This document shows positions 1-8,546 of a stretch of DNA of 57,135 nt, piece after piece (position 1 is the stretch's first letter; every line of letters starts with the position of its first letter). The stretch lies in assembly GCA_900552655.1 (NCBI GenBank), contig USAE01000003.1, forward strand, positions 1 through 57,135. The letters are read 5' to 3'. This DNA is from an uncultured Clostridium sp. Lineage in GTDB: Bacteria; Bacillota; Clostridia; TANB77; CAG-508. Position numbers and translations under genes: made by a program. Below the pieces are notes generated by a model. The model was not told the origin of the DNA. It made no database searches and worked only from the letters and a program-made list of their open reading frames with translations.

Positions 1-14
1 TATTAATAAAAGCT

Positions 15-46
15 AAAAAATCCAACTTTAATTCGTCGGATTTTTT
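15..46 (-). terminator. Intrinsic terminator of the nucleotidase gene
   Basis: Minus-strand RNA reads UCCGAC, an 8-base loop, GUUGGA, then six U, with a flanking A-run that extends the stem. The stop codon of the upstream gene lies inside the loop, so termination and end of translation overlap. Confidence 0.75.
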
Positions 47-627
47 TGTAATAAATTTATTTTTTCATAAACATCATAAAAACTATATGCTCTAATTATA
101 TTCTTTCCTTCACATTCTTTATTGTATCTTGCATCAAAGCAAATAACTGGTAAAAACTCAGAAAGTTGTTTTATGTTATGAGGGCTATCTTCTATAATTA
201 CATCTATATTATTTTTTCTGCAATTTTCTAGCTTATTTACTGTAGAAAAAATAAGTTCATCATAATATAATTCGTTTTTTGCAAACCATTTTCTAACCAA
301 TCCTTGCATTTTTTCTTTTGCTTCTATATCTGCAAACTCACTAGCTCTTGCTGTAATTATATATATTTTATGCCCATCTTCTTTTAATTTATTTAATACA
401 TCTTTTGCAAAAATTCTTGGTTCTTCTTCTGTAGCATATTTTAAATTATATTTTTCCCAAAATTCTAAATCTGTTTGTTTATTCCAACTAAATATTTCTA
501 TACTTTCATATCCTTTGGGATTAATTATCTTGCCTTTACCTATTTCAGAAGCAAATTTTGTACCATAATTTATACAAAATTCGTTAAAATTAGTTAATAC
601 TCCATCTAAGTCGATTCCTATATTCAT
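28..627 (-). CDS. 5'(3')-deoxyribonucleotidase-like HAD phosphatase
   Basis: HAD-superfamily phosphatase of the cytosolic 5' nucleotidase type C group, which removes phosphate from (deoxy)nucleoside monophosphates. The N-terminus carries the nucleophile motif DLDGVLTNF (residues 7-15; first Asp nucleophile, second acid/base). IITARASEF near residue 91 supplies the phosphate-binding Thr, and DVIIEDSPHNI near residue 140 supplies the metal-binding Asp. The 199 residues fit the family. A good AAGGAGGAT Shine-Dalgarno precedes the ATG. It follows the ABC permease gene by 35 bases on the same strand and may be its last cistron. The substrate is not determined by sequence; a sugar phosphatase role cannot be excluded. 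Confidence 0.8.
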   Translation of the reverse strand: MNIGIDLDGVLTNFNEFCINYGTKFASEIGKGKIINPKGYESIEIFSWNKQTDLEFWEKYNLKYATEEEPRIFAKDVLNKLKEDGHKIYIITARASEFADIEAKEKMQGLVRKWFAKNELYYDELIFSTVNKLENCRKNNIDVIIEDSPHNIKQLSEFLPVICFDARYNKECEGKNIIRAYSFYDVYEKINLLQKNPTN

Positions 628-662
628 TTTATCCTCCTTAGTAAATTTTTTAATTATAAATT

Positions 663-2303
663 TCAGCCTATTTTATTAAATAATTCATTTTGATTTTTAT
701 ACATATATTTATTTACAAAATAAGTGATAATAATATGTATTACTATTAAAATTATTGCTGTTAATAAATAATTTGTAAAATTTAATAATATTGATATTAT
801 AAATATTATTCCAATTTCTAATAAATTTAATACAACTGGCCATAATAAATTCAAATTTTGTTTTACAACAGCATATTCTGTTGTCCATTCTAACTTTGGC
901 TTTCTTAAATCTACTAGTTCCATTAGTAAGGTTTGCAATATTAGTAAAATCAAATTTATTATAAAAACTGTTAATAAGAATAATAAGGAAGGTTTTGCTA
1001 AAATGTATATAAAAGCTATAACAATTGTTGACGTTATTGTACCAAAAAATATATTTGGTATTCCTTTATAAATTAATTGTTTGTAATATGAAATAGGAAT
1101 ATATTTCATAAATATTGCGTTTTGACCATCTCTTGAAATTACAGTTGGCGCAATATATAACATACTCGTTAAAAACTCTGTAACTGAAATTATTATAGCT
1201 AAACCTATTGGTGTTTCTATATAAATTCCTAAAACACTCTTAAATTCATTTAATGCTTCTTGTGAATTATTTGTATTTAATGTCACAATAAATATTCCCA
1301 AAAATATTATAGGCATTAATACAGATGGTAATACACATTGAATAAAAAATATGGGGTTTTTTAATAATACTTTAAATTCTTTTATAATATATGATTTTCC
1401 AATAGAATTTGTTTTTATCTTTTTTAATTTTACCTCTTTACCTTTTTTTGTTCCTGAAGATAAATTTCCTATTACACCTCTAAAATAAATTTTATTTCCT
1501 ATTAATATGAATACTATATACAATATTAATGTAATTCCTAATAATTTTAAAAATTCTACAAAACTAGAATTTACTATTGCATTAATCGCTGGTTTTATAA
1601 TAGGTAAATTATCACTAACCATTTCCACCATACTATTAGCTTGTTTTAAAGAATTTAGCAAATCTTCTTCACTATAGTTAGTTGTACCAGATAAAGAAAA
1701 TGACATTATAACAGCTAATATTATACCTATTAATGGTGCTATTAACCTAAATCTATCTTTGTTTTTGAATCTTTTAGAAAAGCTCATTATAATCATTATT
1801 ATAAAAGTAGCTATAAGTATTGGTATTATTGGAAATACTATTAATACCAATAAAGAAATAATATAAAACATTGGTCCTTGTAAAGTTATTATTCCATAAA
1901 TAGTTATTGGTGTTACTGCAAATATTATTTCCATTATGTATTCTGTTATTAATATTACATTTAACTTAGATATTAATATTTCTTTTGGCTTAAGTGGTAA
2001 TGGTAAAATATATTCTATGTCTTTTGAAAAATAAAATACATTTGTAGCAGATATAATTGACTGTATTATTGTAAGTAATGCTAATCCCAATAAAAATATA
2101 CCAATAAACATTGATTCTTGATTAGCTTGTTTTAAAGTACTTATTAAGCCATAAGAAAGAAAAGCGAATATTCCCATTAAATATGCGCCTAAAAGAATAT
2201 ATAATATTACTTTTCCAACTATGTTTTTATTTTTATTATTTTCATTATATTTTTGAAAGGAATTTTTAATAAGAACTTTTGTAAGTGATACAATTTTATT
2301 CAT
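663..2303 (-). CDS. ABC exporter permease subunit
   Basis: A 546-residue integral membrane protein with about a dozen hydrophobic segments, arranged as two halves separated by a hydrophilic stretch around residues 275-300. It is the membrane partner of the ATPase encoded immediately upstream; the two reading frames overlap by 8 bases, which implies translational coupling and a 1:1 complex. The arrangement (ATPase first, large ABC-2-type permease second) is that of Firmicute exporters of lipids, antibiotics or peptides. No substrate can be read from sequence. No signal peptide or extra domain is visible. Confidence 0.8.
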   Translation of the reverse strand: MNKIVSLTKVLIKNSFQKYNENNKNKNIVGKVILYILLGAYLMGIFAFLSYGLISTLKQANQESMFIGIFLLGLALLTIIQSIISATNVFYFSKDIEYILPLPLKPKEILISKLNVILITEYIMEIIFAVTPITIYGIITLQGPMFYIISLLVLIVFPIIPILIATFIIMIIMSFSKRFKNKDRFRLIAPLIGIILAVIMSFSLSGTTNYSEEDLLNSLKQANSMVEMVSDNLPIIKPAINAIVNSSFVEFLKLLGITLILYIVFILIGNKIYFRGVIGNLSSGTKKGKEVKLKKIKTNSIGKSYIIKEFKVLLKNPIFFIQCVLPSVLMPIIFLGIFIVTLNTNNSQEALNEFKSVLGIYIETPIGLAIIISVTEFLTSMLYIAPTVISRDGQNAIFMKYIPISYYKQLIYKGIPNIFFGTITSTIVIAFIYILAKPSLLFLLTVFIINLILLILQTLLMELVDLRKPKLEWTTEYAVVKQNLNLLWPVVLNLLEIGIIFIISILLNFTNYLLTAIILIVIHIIITYFVNKYMYKNQNELFNKIG

Positions 2304-3021
2304 CTTGCGTTATCTCCAAAAATAATTCTTCTAATGTTCCATTATCTTTTAGCTTTAACTTCATTTCATCAAAAGTCCCTACAAAAATTAATTTTCCTTT
2401 ATTTATAATTCCTACTCTATCACATAATTTTTCTGCAACTTCTAAAACATGTGTAGAAAAAAATATACAATTTCCTTTCTTTGCATGTTGTCTCATCATT
2501 TCTTTTAAATCAAATGCTGCTTTTGGATCAAGCCCTGTCATTGGTTCATCTAATATCCAGTTTTTTGGATTACTTAAAAGTGCTCCACATATTATTATTT
2601 TTTGGCGCATACCATGTGAATATCCTTGCATTTCTTCGTTTAAGTTATTATATATTTCAAATTTTTTAGTTAATTCTTCTATTCTTTTTGTTCTTATGTC
2701 TTTTGGAACTTCGTATATATCCCCCATAAAATTCAGATACTCTATTCCTTTAAGTTTTAAAAATATATCTGGTGTATCTGGTACAAAACCAATATCTTTT
2801 TTAGCAGAAATTCCTTCATTTTTTATGTCTTTATCATCTATTAATATTTTACCTTCATCTGTATTTAAAATTCCTGTAATCATTTTTATAGTTGTTGTCT
2901 TTCCTGCTCCATTTGGACCTAAAAATCCAAATATTTCTCCATCTTTTATTTCTAAGTTTAAAGAGTCCACAGACTTTACATTTTTAACATATGACTTAGA
3001 AACATTTTCTAGTTTAATCAT
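2296..3021 (-). CDS. ABC transporter ATP-binding protein
   Basis: Cytoplasmic ATPase subunit of 241 residues that powers the adjacent permease. Walker A is GPNGAGKTT near residue 37, the signature motif is the variant YSHGMRQK near residue 133 in place of LSGGQ, Walker B is WILDEPMTGLDP near residue 154, and the H-loop is STHVLE near residue 189. The ATG follows a GGGAGG ribosome site, and a minus-strand promoter candidate lies at 3048-3076. The SHGM form of the signature is typical of ATPases paired with ABC-2 permeases. It probably forms an operon with the permease and the nucleotidase-like gene. Confidence 0.9.
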   Translation of the reverse strand: MIKLENVSKSYVKNVKSVDSLNLEIKDGEIFGFLGPNGAGKTTTIKMITGILNTDEGKILIDDKDIKNEGISAKKDIGFVPDTPDIFLKLKGIEYLNFMGDIYEVPKDIRTKRIEELTKKFEIYNNLNEEMQGYSHGMRQKIIICGALLSNPKNWILDEPMTGLDPKAAFDLKEMMRQHAKKGNCIFFSTHVLEVAEKLCDRVGIINKGKLIFVGTFDEMKLKLKDNGTLEELFLEITQDE

Positions 3022-3047
3022 TGTTTACCTCCCTTTTATTTTTTACA

Positions 3048-3076
3048 ATTTTACTTTTTTCTAATATAACTTTCAA
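3048..3076 (-). promoter_or_regulatory. Sigma-A-type promoter of the ABC operon
   Basis: On the minus strand TTGAAA (3071-3076) and TAAAAT (3048-3053) are separated by 17 bases, 27 bases upstream of the ATPase start codon. Confidence 0.5.
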
Positions 3077-3113
3077 TAGTTTTATAATAATTTATTAAAC
3101 TTTTCTTAATAGC

Positions 3114-3149
3114 TTTACAGTTACATCATTTTGCTATATACTATAGCAA
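3114..3149 (+). promoter_or_regulatory. Promoter with operator-like dyad ahead of the CmpB-family gene
   Basis: TTTACA (3114-3119), 17 bases, TATACT (3137-3142). A perfect inverted repeat TTGCTATA-TAC-TATAGCAA (3131-3149) covers the -10 box, the usual position of a repressor site. The regulator is unknown. Confidence 0.5.
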
Positions 3150-3176
3150 GACAAATTATTAGGGGGTCTTTTACAA

Positions 3177-3224
3177 ATGAAAAATAATTATAATAAATTT
3201 ATATATAATGCTTGTATTAGATAA
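3177..3224 (+). CDS. Possible 15-residue leader peptide
   Basis: A short frame MKNNYNKFIYNACIR with an AGGGGG ribosome-site candidate about ten bases upstream of its ATG. It lies between the promoter at 3114 and a terminator-like hairpin at 3258-3289. No residue is repeated in the way of amino-acid-operon leaders, so an attenuation role is only a possibility; in AT-rich DNA such a frame can also arise by chance. Confidence 0.25.
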   Translation: MKNNYNKFIYNACIR

Positions 3225-3257
3225 TACTAATATTTTTTAATAAATAAACAATAATTT

Positions 3258-3289
3258 ACCTCCTACATTTTGTTACAGGAGGTTTTTTT
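3258..3289 (+). terminator. Terminator-like hairpin that sequesters a Shine-Dalgarno
   Basis: ACCTCCT (3258-3264) pairs with AGGAGGT (3277-3283), followed by seven T (3283-3289) and the ATG at 3290. The right arm is also the ribosome-binding site of the CmpB-family gene, so the folded RNA would both terminate transcription and hide the Shine-Dalgarno. Confidence 0.65.
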
Positions 3290-3850
3290 ATGGAAACATC
3301 AACAGCTTTAGTCGAAAAAAAGAAATTGTCAAATATACAATATATTGTACTTTATTTTTTTATATATGCTTTTCTTGGTTGGGTAATGGAAACTATATAT
3401 TCTTTAATGGTTCTTGGTCATTTTACTAAACGTGGTTTTTTATTTGGTCCACTTTGCCCTATATATGGTTTTGGCGCAATTTTAATGATTTTATTTATTA
3501 GTAAATACAAAAAAAATTCTTTTAAGCTATTTGTTGCGTCTGCTTTTATTTTTTCCGCATTCGAATATGTTGTAGGATTTGCATTAGATGCAATTTTTGC
3601 TGCTAAATGGTGGGATTATACTTACGACTTCTTTAATTTAAATGGTAGAATTAGTATTTTGTACACAATTGCATGGGGTTTTGCAGGATTAATATTTATT
3701 AATCATTTGCATCCATTTTTTTCTAAAAAAATAGAAAAAATTATAACTAATGTTTCACCTTATATTTTAAAAGTATTTATATATTTATTACCAACTATTT
3801 TAGTATTTGATACAATTTTTTCCAGTCTAAAATATCTAGGTAAATTATAG
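3290..3850 (+). CDS. CmpB-family membrane protein (putative ABC transporter permease)
   Basis: A 186-residue membrane protein with about five predicted segments. It belongs to the family called putative ABC transporter permease CmpB, recognised by FLGWVMETIYS near residue 29, GFLFGPLCPIYGFGA near residue 49, and the WWDY plus GRISILYTIAWG region near residues 104-125. No biochemical function is established for the family and no ATPase is encoded alongside. The AGGAGG ribosome site is seven bases from the ATG but lies in the 3' arm of a terminator-like hairpin, which suggests conditional expression. It has its own upstream promoter and a strong downstream terminator, so it is probably monocistronic. 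Confidence 0.75.
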   Translation: METSTALVEKKKLSNIQYIVLYFFIYAFLGWVMETIYSLMVLGHFTKRGFLFGPLCPIYGFGAILMILFISKYKKNSFKLFVASAFIFSAFEYVVGFALDAIFAAKWWDYTYDFFNLNGRISILYTIAWGFAGLIFINHLHPFFSKKIEKIITNVSPYILKVFIYLLPTILVFDTIFSSLKYLGKL

Positions 3851-3862
3851 TGTCGAATTTTA

Positions 3863-3890
3863 GGGGGATAAGTCGTACGATTTATTCCCC
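3863..3890 (+). terminator. Intrinsic terminator after the CmpB-family gene
   Basis: A stem of GGGGGATAAGTCG against CGATTTATTCCCC with two wobble pairs, followed by a T-rich tail. Confidence 0.75.
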
Positions 3891-3896
3891 TTCTTC

Positions 3897-3925
3897 TTGT
3901 TATTTTTACTAAAAAATGGTATAAT
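3897..3925 (+). promoter_or_regulatory. Strong sigma-A promoter of the RelA/SpoT-domain gene
   Basis: TTGTTA (3897-3902), a 17-base spacer, then TATAAT (3920-3925) preceded by TGG, an extended -10. Confidence 0.75.
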
Positions 3926-3966
3926 ATACTGCGCGCGTAAAAATAATGATTACAGAGGTGATATTA

Positions 3967-4788
3967 TTGTCTCCCAAAACAGATAAAATAGGAAAAAATA
4001 AAAATACAAAATTAGCCCCAACTATTAATCAGAAACTAGGGTTTATTAACTTTATATTATCTCCTGAGCAACGCAAAATTCTAGAATCCAAAAATTACTT
4101 AGTACAATTGTATGATACATATAAAATTAACTATTTACATTCTTATATAAAACATTTAGAAAAAGAAGATGAGCTTTTACAGGAAAACTTTCCAAATGTA
4201 GATTTTTATAGAATGGCTAGAGTAAAATCTAAAAATAATTATATAGAAAAATTGCGAAAAAAAGGAGAAGCTTTAGATATTTTTGCAGATAAAATAATTA
4301 TAGTGTCTGTAGACGGAAAAACTGATGAAGATTTATTGGTGCAAACAGCTTATAATATGCAGAATTTTTTAACAAGTTATAGTCCAAACATTCAAGAACT
4401 AACTAGAAAAAGAAAAGACTATATATCTGCCCCTAAAGAAAATGGTTATGCATCTTTACATATGACACGTGCTGTTTACGTAGAAGATGAAGATATAGCA
4501 TTTAACCACGAAACACAAATAAAAACTTTTAGAATGCGAGAAATTGAAAAGAATGGCTCTGCCGGTCATGCTTCTGTTTATAAATCTAATAGAAATGCAC
4601 TTTTATCTAAAATAACAAGCAAAAATGCAGCAGAATATTTTCTTCCACAATATATGCATTTTGAGTTTGATAAAACTCTTAGGAAAAATAAAATAGTATT
4701 AGATAGTTTTGACTCTAATTTTAAATACTATTTTGGAATAAATTTTGATGACTTCATACTTTTGCAGTCAGTACATCATTCCAGATAA
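3967..4788 (+). CDS. Divergent RelA/SpoT nucleotidyltransferase-domain protein
   Basis: Contains a (p)ppGpp-synthetase-like domain: KDYISAPKENGYASLH (about residues 150-165) matches the substrate-binding loop of RelA/SpoT proteins, and ETQIKT (182-187) followed by AGHASVYK matches the catalytic Glu strand. No hydrolase, TGS or ACT domain is present, as in small alarmone synthetases. The segment that should carry the D-x-x-G-x-R motif reads ADKIIIVSV, so a conserved Gly-x-Arg is missing and activity is uncertain. I prefer the TTG at 3967, six bases after GAGGTG, over the ATG at 3946, which has no ribosome site. A strong promoter precedes it. Alternatives are an inactive sensor or a different nucleotidyltransferase. 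Confidence 0.7.
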   Translation: MSPKTDKIGKNKNTKLAPTINQKLGFINFILSPEQRKILESKNYLVQLYDTYKINYLHSYIKHLEKEDELLQENFPNVDFYRMARVKSKNNYIEKLRKKGEALDIFADKIIIVSVDGKTDEDLLVQTAYNMQNFLTSYSPNIQELTRKRKDYISAPKENGYASLHMTRAVYVEDEDIAFNHETQIKTFRMREIEKNGSAGHASVYKSNRNALLSKITSKNAAEYFLPQYMHFEFDKTLRKNKIVLDSFDSNFKYYFGINFDDFILLQSVHHSR

Positions 4789-4821
4789 AACCGGGATTTA
4801 GGGACGGTCCTTAAAATCCCT
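4787..4821 (+). repeat. REP-like palindromic repeat, copy A
   Basis: CCGGGATTT and AAAATCCC arms around GGGACGGTCC. It starts at the stop codon of the RelA/SpoT-domain gene, is followed by a T-rich run, and its core is identical to copy B at 8547-8586. Confidence 0.8.
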
Positions 4822-4838
4822 ATTTTTTCTTATAATAT

Positions 4839-4879
4839 CAAAAAACGACATTAAATATAATATTCAATGTCGTTTTTTG
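4839..4879. terminator. Bidirectional terminator between convergent genes
   Basis: Perfect 14-base arms, CAAAAAACGACATT (4839-4852) and AATGTCGTTTTTTG (4866-4879), give U-runs on both strands. It separates the RelA/SpoT-domain gene from trmR. Confidence 0.85.
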
Positions 4880-4911
4880 TCTTCTAACTCTCTATAAAAA
4901 ATTATACATAC

Positions 4912-5499
4912 CTAGTTCCATCTACTAATAGCCAAGCCATCTCCTACTTCCAATATTTCAGTTTTACAGTTTTCGTCTTCTGTTACTTCTTTAATATATT
5001 CACGTAGATTTCTTACTGCTGTTCTTTGTTTATGCTTATTATAATCACTCATAACATATCCTTTGTACAATATATTATCAGCAAAAATAATTCCATTCTT
5101 ATTTAGCATCCTTTTAGCTTGCTCTAGAAAAAATGGATATTTACCTTTTGCAGCATCTATAAATACTACATCATATTTATCATTTAAAGTTGGCAGAATT
5201 TCGACTGCATCACCTTCTAATATATGTATTTTATTTTCTACTCCAACTTTTTTTATATTTTCTTTAGCTTCTTCTACTCTTTCATGATCTCTTTCTATTG
5301 TATCTATCATCCCGTTTTCAGACAAATATTTAGAAAAACACATAGCAGAATAGCCTACTGCTGTTCCTATCTCTAAAATTTTATTTGGCTTCTTTTCTTT
5401 TAATATTTCATCTATTACTTCTAATGTGTCATCCATTATTATTGGAATATGCCTTTCTAAAGCAAATTCTTTTATATTCTTTAATTCTTTTTCATTCAT
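4912..5499 (-). CDS. trmR: tRNA 5-hydroxyuridine methyltransferase (O-methyltransferase)
   Basis: Class I SAM-dependent O-methyltransferase of 195 residues. The SAM-binding loop is ILEIGTAVGYSA (about residues 40-51), the ribose-binding acidic residue lies in IDTIERD, and the metal-binding FIDAAKG (about 113-119) and ADNILYKG match the catechol-OMT fold. In Bacillus the orthologue TrmR (YrrM) methylates 5-hydroxyuridine at wobble position 34 of tRNA to 5-methoxyuridine. The hydroxylation partner trhP is in this window at 45700-46929 rather than adjacent. It is downstream of typA, separated by a hairpin at 5530-5551. The family includes small-molecule methyltransferases, so the symbol rests on similarity plus the presence of trhP. 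Confidence 0.75.
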   Translation of the reverse strand: MNEKELKNIKEFALERHIPIIMDDTLEVIDEILKEKKPNKILEIGTAVGYSAMCFSKYLSENGMIDTIERDHERVEEAKENIKKVGVENKIHILEGDAVEILPTLNDKYDVVFIDAAKGKYPFFLEQAKRMLNKNGIIFADNILYKGYVMSDYNKHKQRTAVRNLREYIKEVTEDENCKTEILEVGDGLAISRWN

Positions 5500-5529
5500 T
5501 TTTACATCTCCAATATTTTTACAGAAATA

Positions 5530-5551
5530 AGGAAGTAGAGTTTCTACTTCC
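5530..5551 (-). terminator. Terminator after typA
   Basis: Perfect AGGAAGTAGA / TCTACTTCCT hairpin with a three-base loop. The minus-strand tail TTATTTCT is only moderately U-rich, so read-through into trmR is possible. Confidence 0.55.
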
Positions 5552-5560
5552 TATTATTAA

Positions 5561-7387
5561 TTAATCTTCTTTTGCTTTTCTTCTTGCTTCTCTTTCTCTA
5601 GTTTTTGTGTCTAATGTTTTCTTTCTTAATCTAATACTTTTTGGTGTAACTTCTACTAATTCATCATCTTGTATAAATTCTATAGATTTTTCTAGTGACA
5701 TTTGAATTGGTGGAACTAATCTTAAAGCATCATCTGATCCAGAAGCTCTTGTATTTGTTAAATGCTTTTCTTTACATACGTTTATAGATAAATCTTCTGG
5801 TCTAGAGTTAATTCCTACTATCATTCCTTCATATACTTCTACACCTGGTCCTATAAATAATTCACCTTTATCTTGTGCATTATATAGTCCATAAGTTATA
5901 GATGTTCCTGCTTCGAATGCTACTATTGTTCCTCTTGTTCTTGCAACAACAGTTCCTCTATATGGTTCGTAGTCTTCGAATACATGGTTCATAACGCCAT
6001 TACCTTTAGTATCTGTCATAAATTCTGTTCTGTAACCAATTAATCCTCTTGAAGGTATCTTGAACTCAACTTTAGTATGTCCAGCTTCTGCAGGTTCCAT
6101 ATTTATCATTTCTGCTTTTCTTCTTCCTAATTTTTCTATAACACTACCAATGCAGTCATCTGGTACATTTACAACAAGTCTTTCTATAGGCTCACATTTT
6201 ACACCATTTATTTCTTTTATAATAACTTTTGGTCTAGACACTAAAAATTCGTATCCTTCTCTTCTCATTGTTTCTATTAAAACAGATAAATGTAATTCTC
6301 CACGTCCTGCAACTTCGAATGAATCTGCTGAATCTGTTTCTTTTACACGTAAACTTACATTTCTTTCAAGTTCTTTAAATAATCTATCTCTTATATGTCT
6401 TGATGTAATAAATTTACCTTCTTTTCCTGCTAAAGGTCCATCATTTACACTAAATGTCATAGTAACTGTAGGTTCGTCTATATCTATAAATTCTATTTTT
6501 TCTGGGTGTTCTATATCACATATTGTTTCTCCAATATTTATATCTGCTATACCAGATAATTCTATAATATCTCCTGCCCCAATCTCTTGAACTTCTACTT
6601 TTTGAAGCCCCATATGTGTATAAATTTTTCCTATTCTTGCATTTTGAATTTTACCATCTTTTTTGCAAATAGCAACTGGATCATTTACTTTTAAAACTCC
6701 TCTTTCTAATCTACCAATTGCCATTCTTCCAATGAACTCGTCATAATCTATGTTAGATACTAATAATTGTGCAGGTCCATCTTGGTCACATTGTGGTGCT
6801 TGTATTTCTTTTATAATTGTTTCGAAAATACAATTTACATTGTCACTGCTATCTTCTAAATTCATTTTTGCAATTCCATTTTTAGCAGAAGCATAAATTA
6901 CTGGGAACTCTAATTGTTCATCTGTTGCATCTAATTCTATAAATAGTTCTAGTACTTGGTCTAAAACTTTTGAAGGGTTTGCTCCTGGTCTATCTATTTT
7001 ATTTATTACAACTATTGGTTTTAAATTTAAAGATAATGCCTTCTTTAAAACTTCTCTTGTTTGAGGCATTGGACCTTCGAAAGCATCTACTAATAATAAA
7101 ACACCATCAACAGTTTTTAATACTCTTTCTACTTCTCCACCAAAGTCTGCGTGCCCTGGAGTATCTACAATATTTATTTTAACCCCATTATACATAACAG
7201 CTGTATTTTTAGAAAGAATTGTTATTCCTCTTTCTTTTTCTAATGCATTAGAGTCCATAATTCTTTCATCTACTTTTTCATTTTCTCTAAATACATGACT
7301 TTGTCTTAAAAGTGCATCTACTAGTGTTGTTTTTCCATGATCAACGTGTGCTATGATTGCTATATTTCTAATATTTTCATTTATCAT
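5561..7387 (-). CDS. typA: Translational GTPase TypA/BipA
   Basis: Ribosome-associated translational GTPase of 608 residues, the normal length. G1 is AHVDHGKT (14-21), the switch I region is ERGITI, G3 is DTPGHAD (about 76-82) and G4 is NKID (about 130-133). EF-G-like domains and the TypA-specific C-terminal domain follow. TypA acts on the ribosome in stress adaptation and large-subunit assembly. It lies 14 bases downstream of the S1-domain gene and is probably co-transcribed with it. The GGGAG ribosome site is nine bases from the ATG. Confidence 0.96.
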   Translation of the reverse strand: MINENIRNIAIIAHVDHGKTTLVDALLRQSHVFRENEKVDERIMDSNALEKERGITILSKNTAVMYNGVKINIVDTPGHADFGGEVERVLKTVDGVLLLVDAFEGPMPQTREVLKKALSLNLKPIVVINKIDRPGANPSKVLDQVLELFIELDATDEQLEFPVIYASAKNGIAKMNLEDSSDNVNCIFETIIKEIQAPQCDQDGPAQLLVSNIDYDEFIGRMAIGRLERGVLKVNDPVAICKKDGKIQNARIGKIYTHMGLQKVEVQEIGAGDIIELSGIADINIGETICDIEHPEKIEFIDIDEPTVTMTFSVNDGPLAGKEGKFITSRHIRDRLFKELERNVSLRVKETDSADSFEVAGRGELHLSVLIETMRREGYEFLVSRPKVIIKEINGVKCEPIERLVVNVPDDCIGSVIEKLGRRKAEMINMEPAEAGHTKVEFKIPSRGLIGYRTEFMTDTKGNGVMNHVFEDYEPYRGTVVARTRGTIVAFEAGTSITYGLYNAQDKGELFIGPGVEVYEGMIVGINSRPEDLSINVCKEKHLTNTRASGSDDALRLVPPIQMSLEKSIEFIQDDELVEVTPKSIRLRKKTLDTKTREREARRKAKED

Positions 7388-7401
7388 TTCTTATTACTCC
7401 C

Positions 7402-8487
7402 TTATTCTTTATATTCATTTGACGTATTTTCTAATTCTCTTATTGATAATTCTATTCTTTTATTTGATAAGTCTATATCTATTATTTTTGCATTTACTTT
7501 TTGACCTATTCTTAATTCTTCTTCTGGTTTTGTTATTTTTCTTTCGCATATTTGTGAAAGATGTACTAATCCTTCTATTCCAGATTCTAATTCTACAAAA
7601 GCTCCAAATGGCATTAATTTTACTACTTTTACAGTTAAAATGTCATTTATATTGTATTTTCCTTCTACAGATTTCCAAGGATCTGGTCCTTTTCCTGCAT
7701 AAGATAATTTTATTCTTTTGTTTTCTTTGTCTACATCTATTGCAATTACTTCAATTTCTTGACCTACTTTTAATATTTCGTTAGGTGGTGTATTTCTATT
7801 CCATGTAATTTCTGAAATATGTAATAAGCCTTGTACTACACCTAAGTCTACAAAAGCTCCATATGTACTTATACTTGTAACTTTACCTTTGTATGTTTTG
7901 CCAACTTCTGCTTCATTCCAAAATTCGTTAAGCTTTTTATTTTTTTCTTCATCTGATATCGCTTTTATTGAACCTATTATTCTTCTAGGTCTAAATCCAC
8001 ATTCTATTAGCTTAAATTTAACTAATTTATTTTTGTATTCTTGTAAGTTTTCATTTCTTGTAATTCCAGATAAAGACATAGGAATAAATATGTTATATCC
8101 TTCTTTTTTTATTATGAATCCTTTTTCTGTAATTTCTGATATTGTTCCTTCTAGAATTTCTTCGTTTTTAAATTTTTCTTCTAATTCTTTTTGGGCTTCT
8201 TTCATTTTGTATTTTTTACTTGAAAGCAGTACATTTCCTTCTCCATCATTCATTTTTATTACTTCTGCTATTATTTTGTCACCTATTTTAAGTTCTTCTC
8301 TTGGATTTGCATTTTCATTATATGAATATTCGCTTTTTGGAATTAATCCATCTGCTTTATAGCCAATATCTATAACTATTTCATCTTTTTTATTTATATT
8401 TATTATTCTTCCTTCTAATGTTTCTTTTACTTTTATATTTTTCATTGTTTCTTCAAGCATTTGCTCGAAATTTAATTGTTCTGACAT
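7402..8487 (-). CDS. rpsA: S1-domain RNA-binding protein (ribosomal protein S1-like)
   Basis: A 361-residue protein with four consecutive S1 RNA-binding repeats of about 70-85 residues. Recognisable strands include GRIININKKDEIVIDIGYKA (repeat 1), GTISEITEKGFIIKKEGYNI (2), GKVTSISTYGAFVDLGVVQG (3) and VKLMPFGAFVELESGIEG (4). Repeats 3 and 4 are the best conserved. It corresponds to the four-repeat Firmicute S1 homologue, which binds mRNA or ribosomes and is not a strict equivalent of six-repeat E. coli S1. In many Clostridia this S1 unit is fused to IspH; here ispH stands alone at 28308-29150. The ribosome site is GGAAGGTG. Confidence 0.88.
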   Translation of the reverse strand: MSEQLNFEQMLEETMKNIKVKETLEGRIININKKDEIVIDIGYKADGLIPKSEYSYNENANPREELKIGDKIIAEVIKMNDGEGNVLLSSKKYKMKEAQKELEEKFKNEEILEGTISEITEKGFIIKKEGYNIFIPMSLSGITRNENLQEYKNKLVKFKLIECGFRPRRIIGSIKAISDEEKNKKLNEFWNEAEVGKTYKGKVTSISTYGAFVDLGVVQGLLHISEITWNRNTPPNEILKVGQEIEVIAIDVDKENKRIKLSYAGKGPDPWKSVEGKYNINDILTVKVVKLMPFGAFVELESGIEGLVHLSQICERKITKPEEELRIGQKVNAKIIDIDLSNKRIELSIRELENTSNEYKE

Positions 8488-8546
8488 AATTTCACCTTCC
8501 TACTTTTTGTTACATAGTAACATCCTTCTTTTGTTTGGTTTGTATT

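Noticed and set aside
2285..3064. A 259-residue open frame on the plus strand opposite the ABC ATPase
   Set aside because: The opposite strand carries an intact ATPase with all motifs; the plus frame is a compositional shadow without a ribosome site.
3946..3966. ATG at 3946 as the start of the RelA/SpoT-domain gene
   Set aside because: No ribosome site lies upstream of it, while GAGGTG is placed exactly for the TTG at 3967.
7353..7784. A leucine-rich 143-residue plus-strand frame
   Set aside because: It is opposite the S1-domain gene and reflects AT-rich complementary codons, not a membrane protein.
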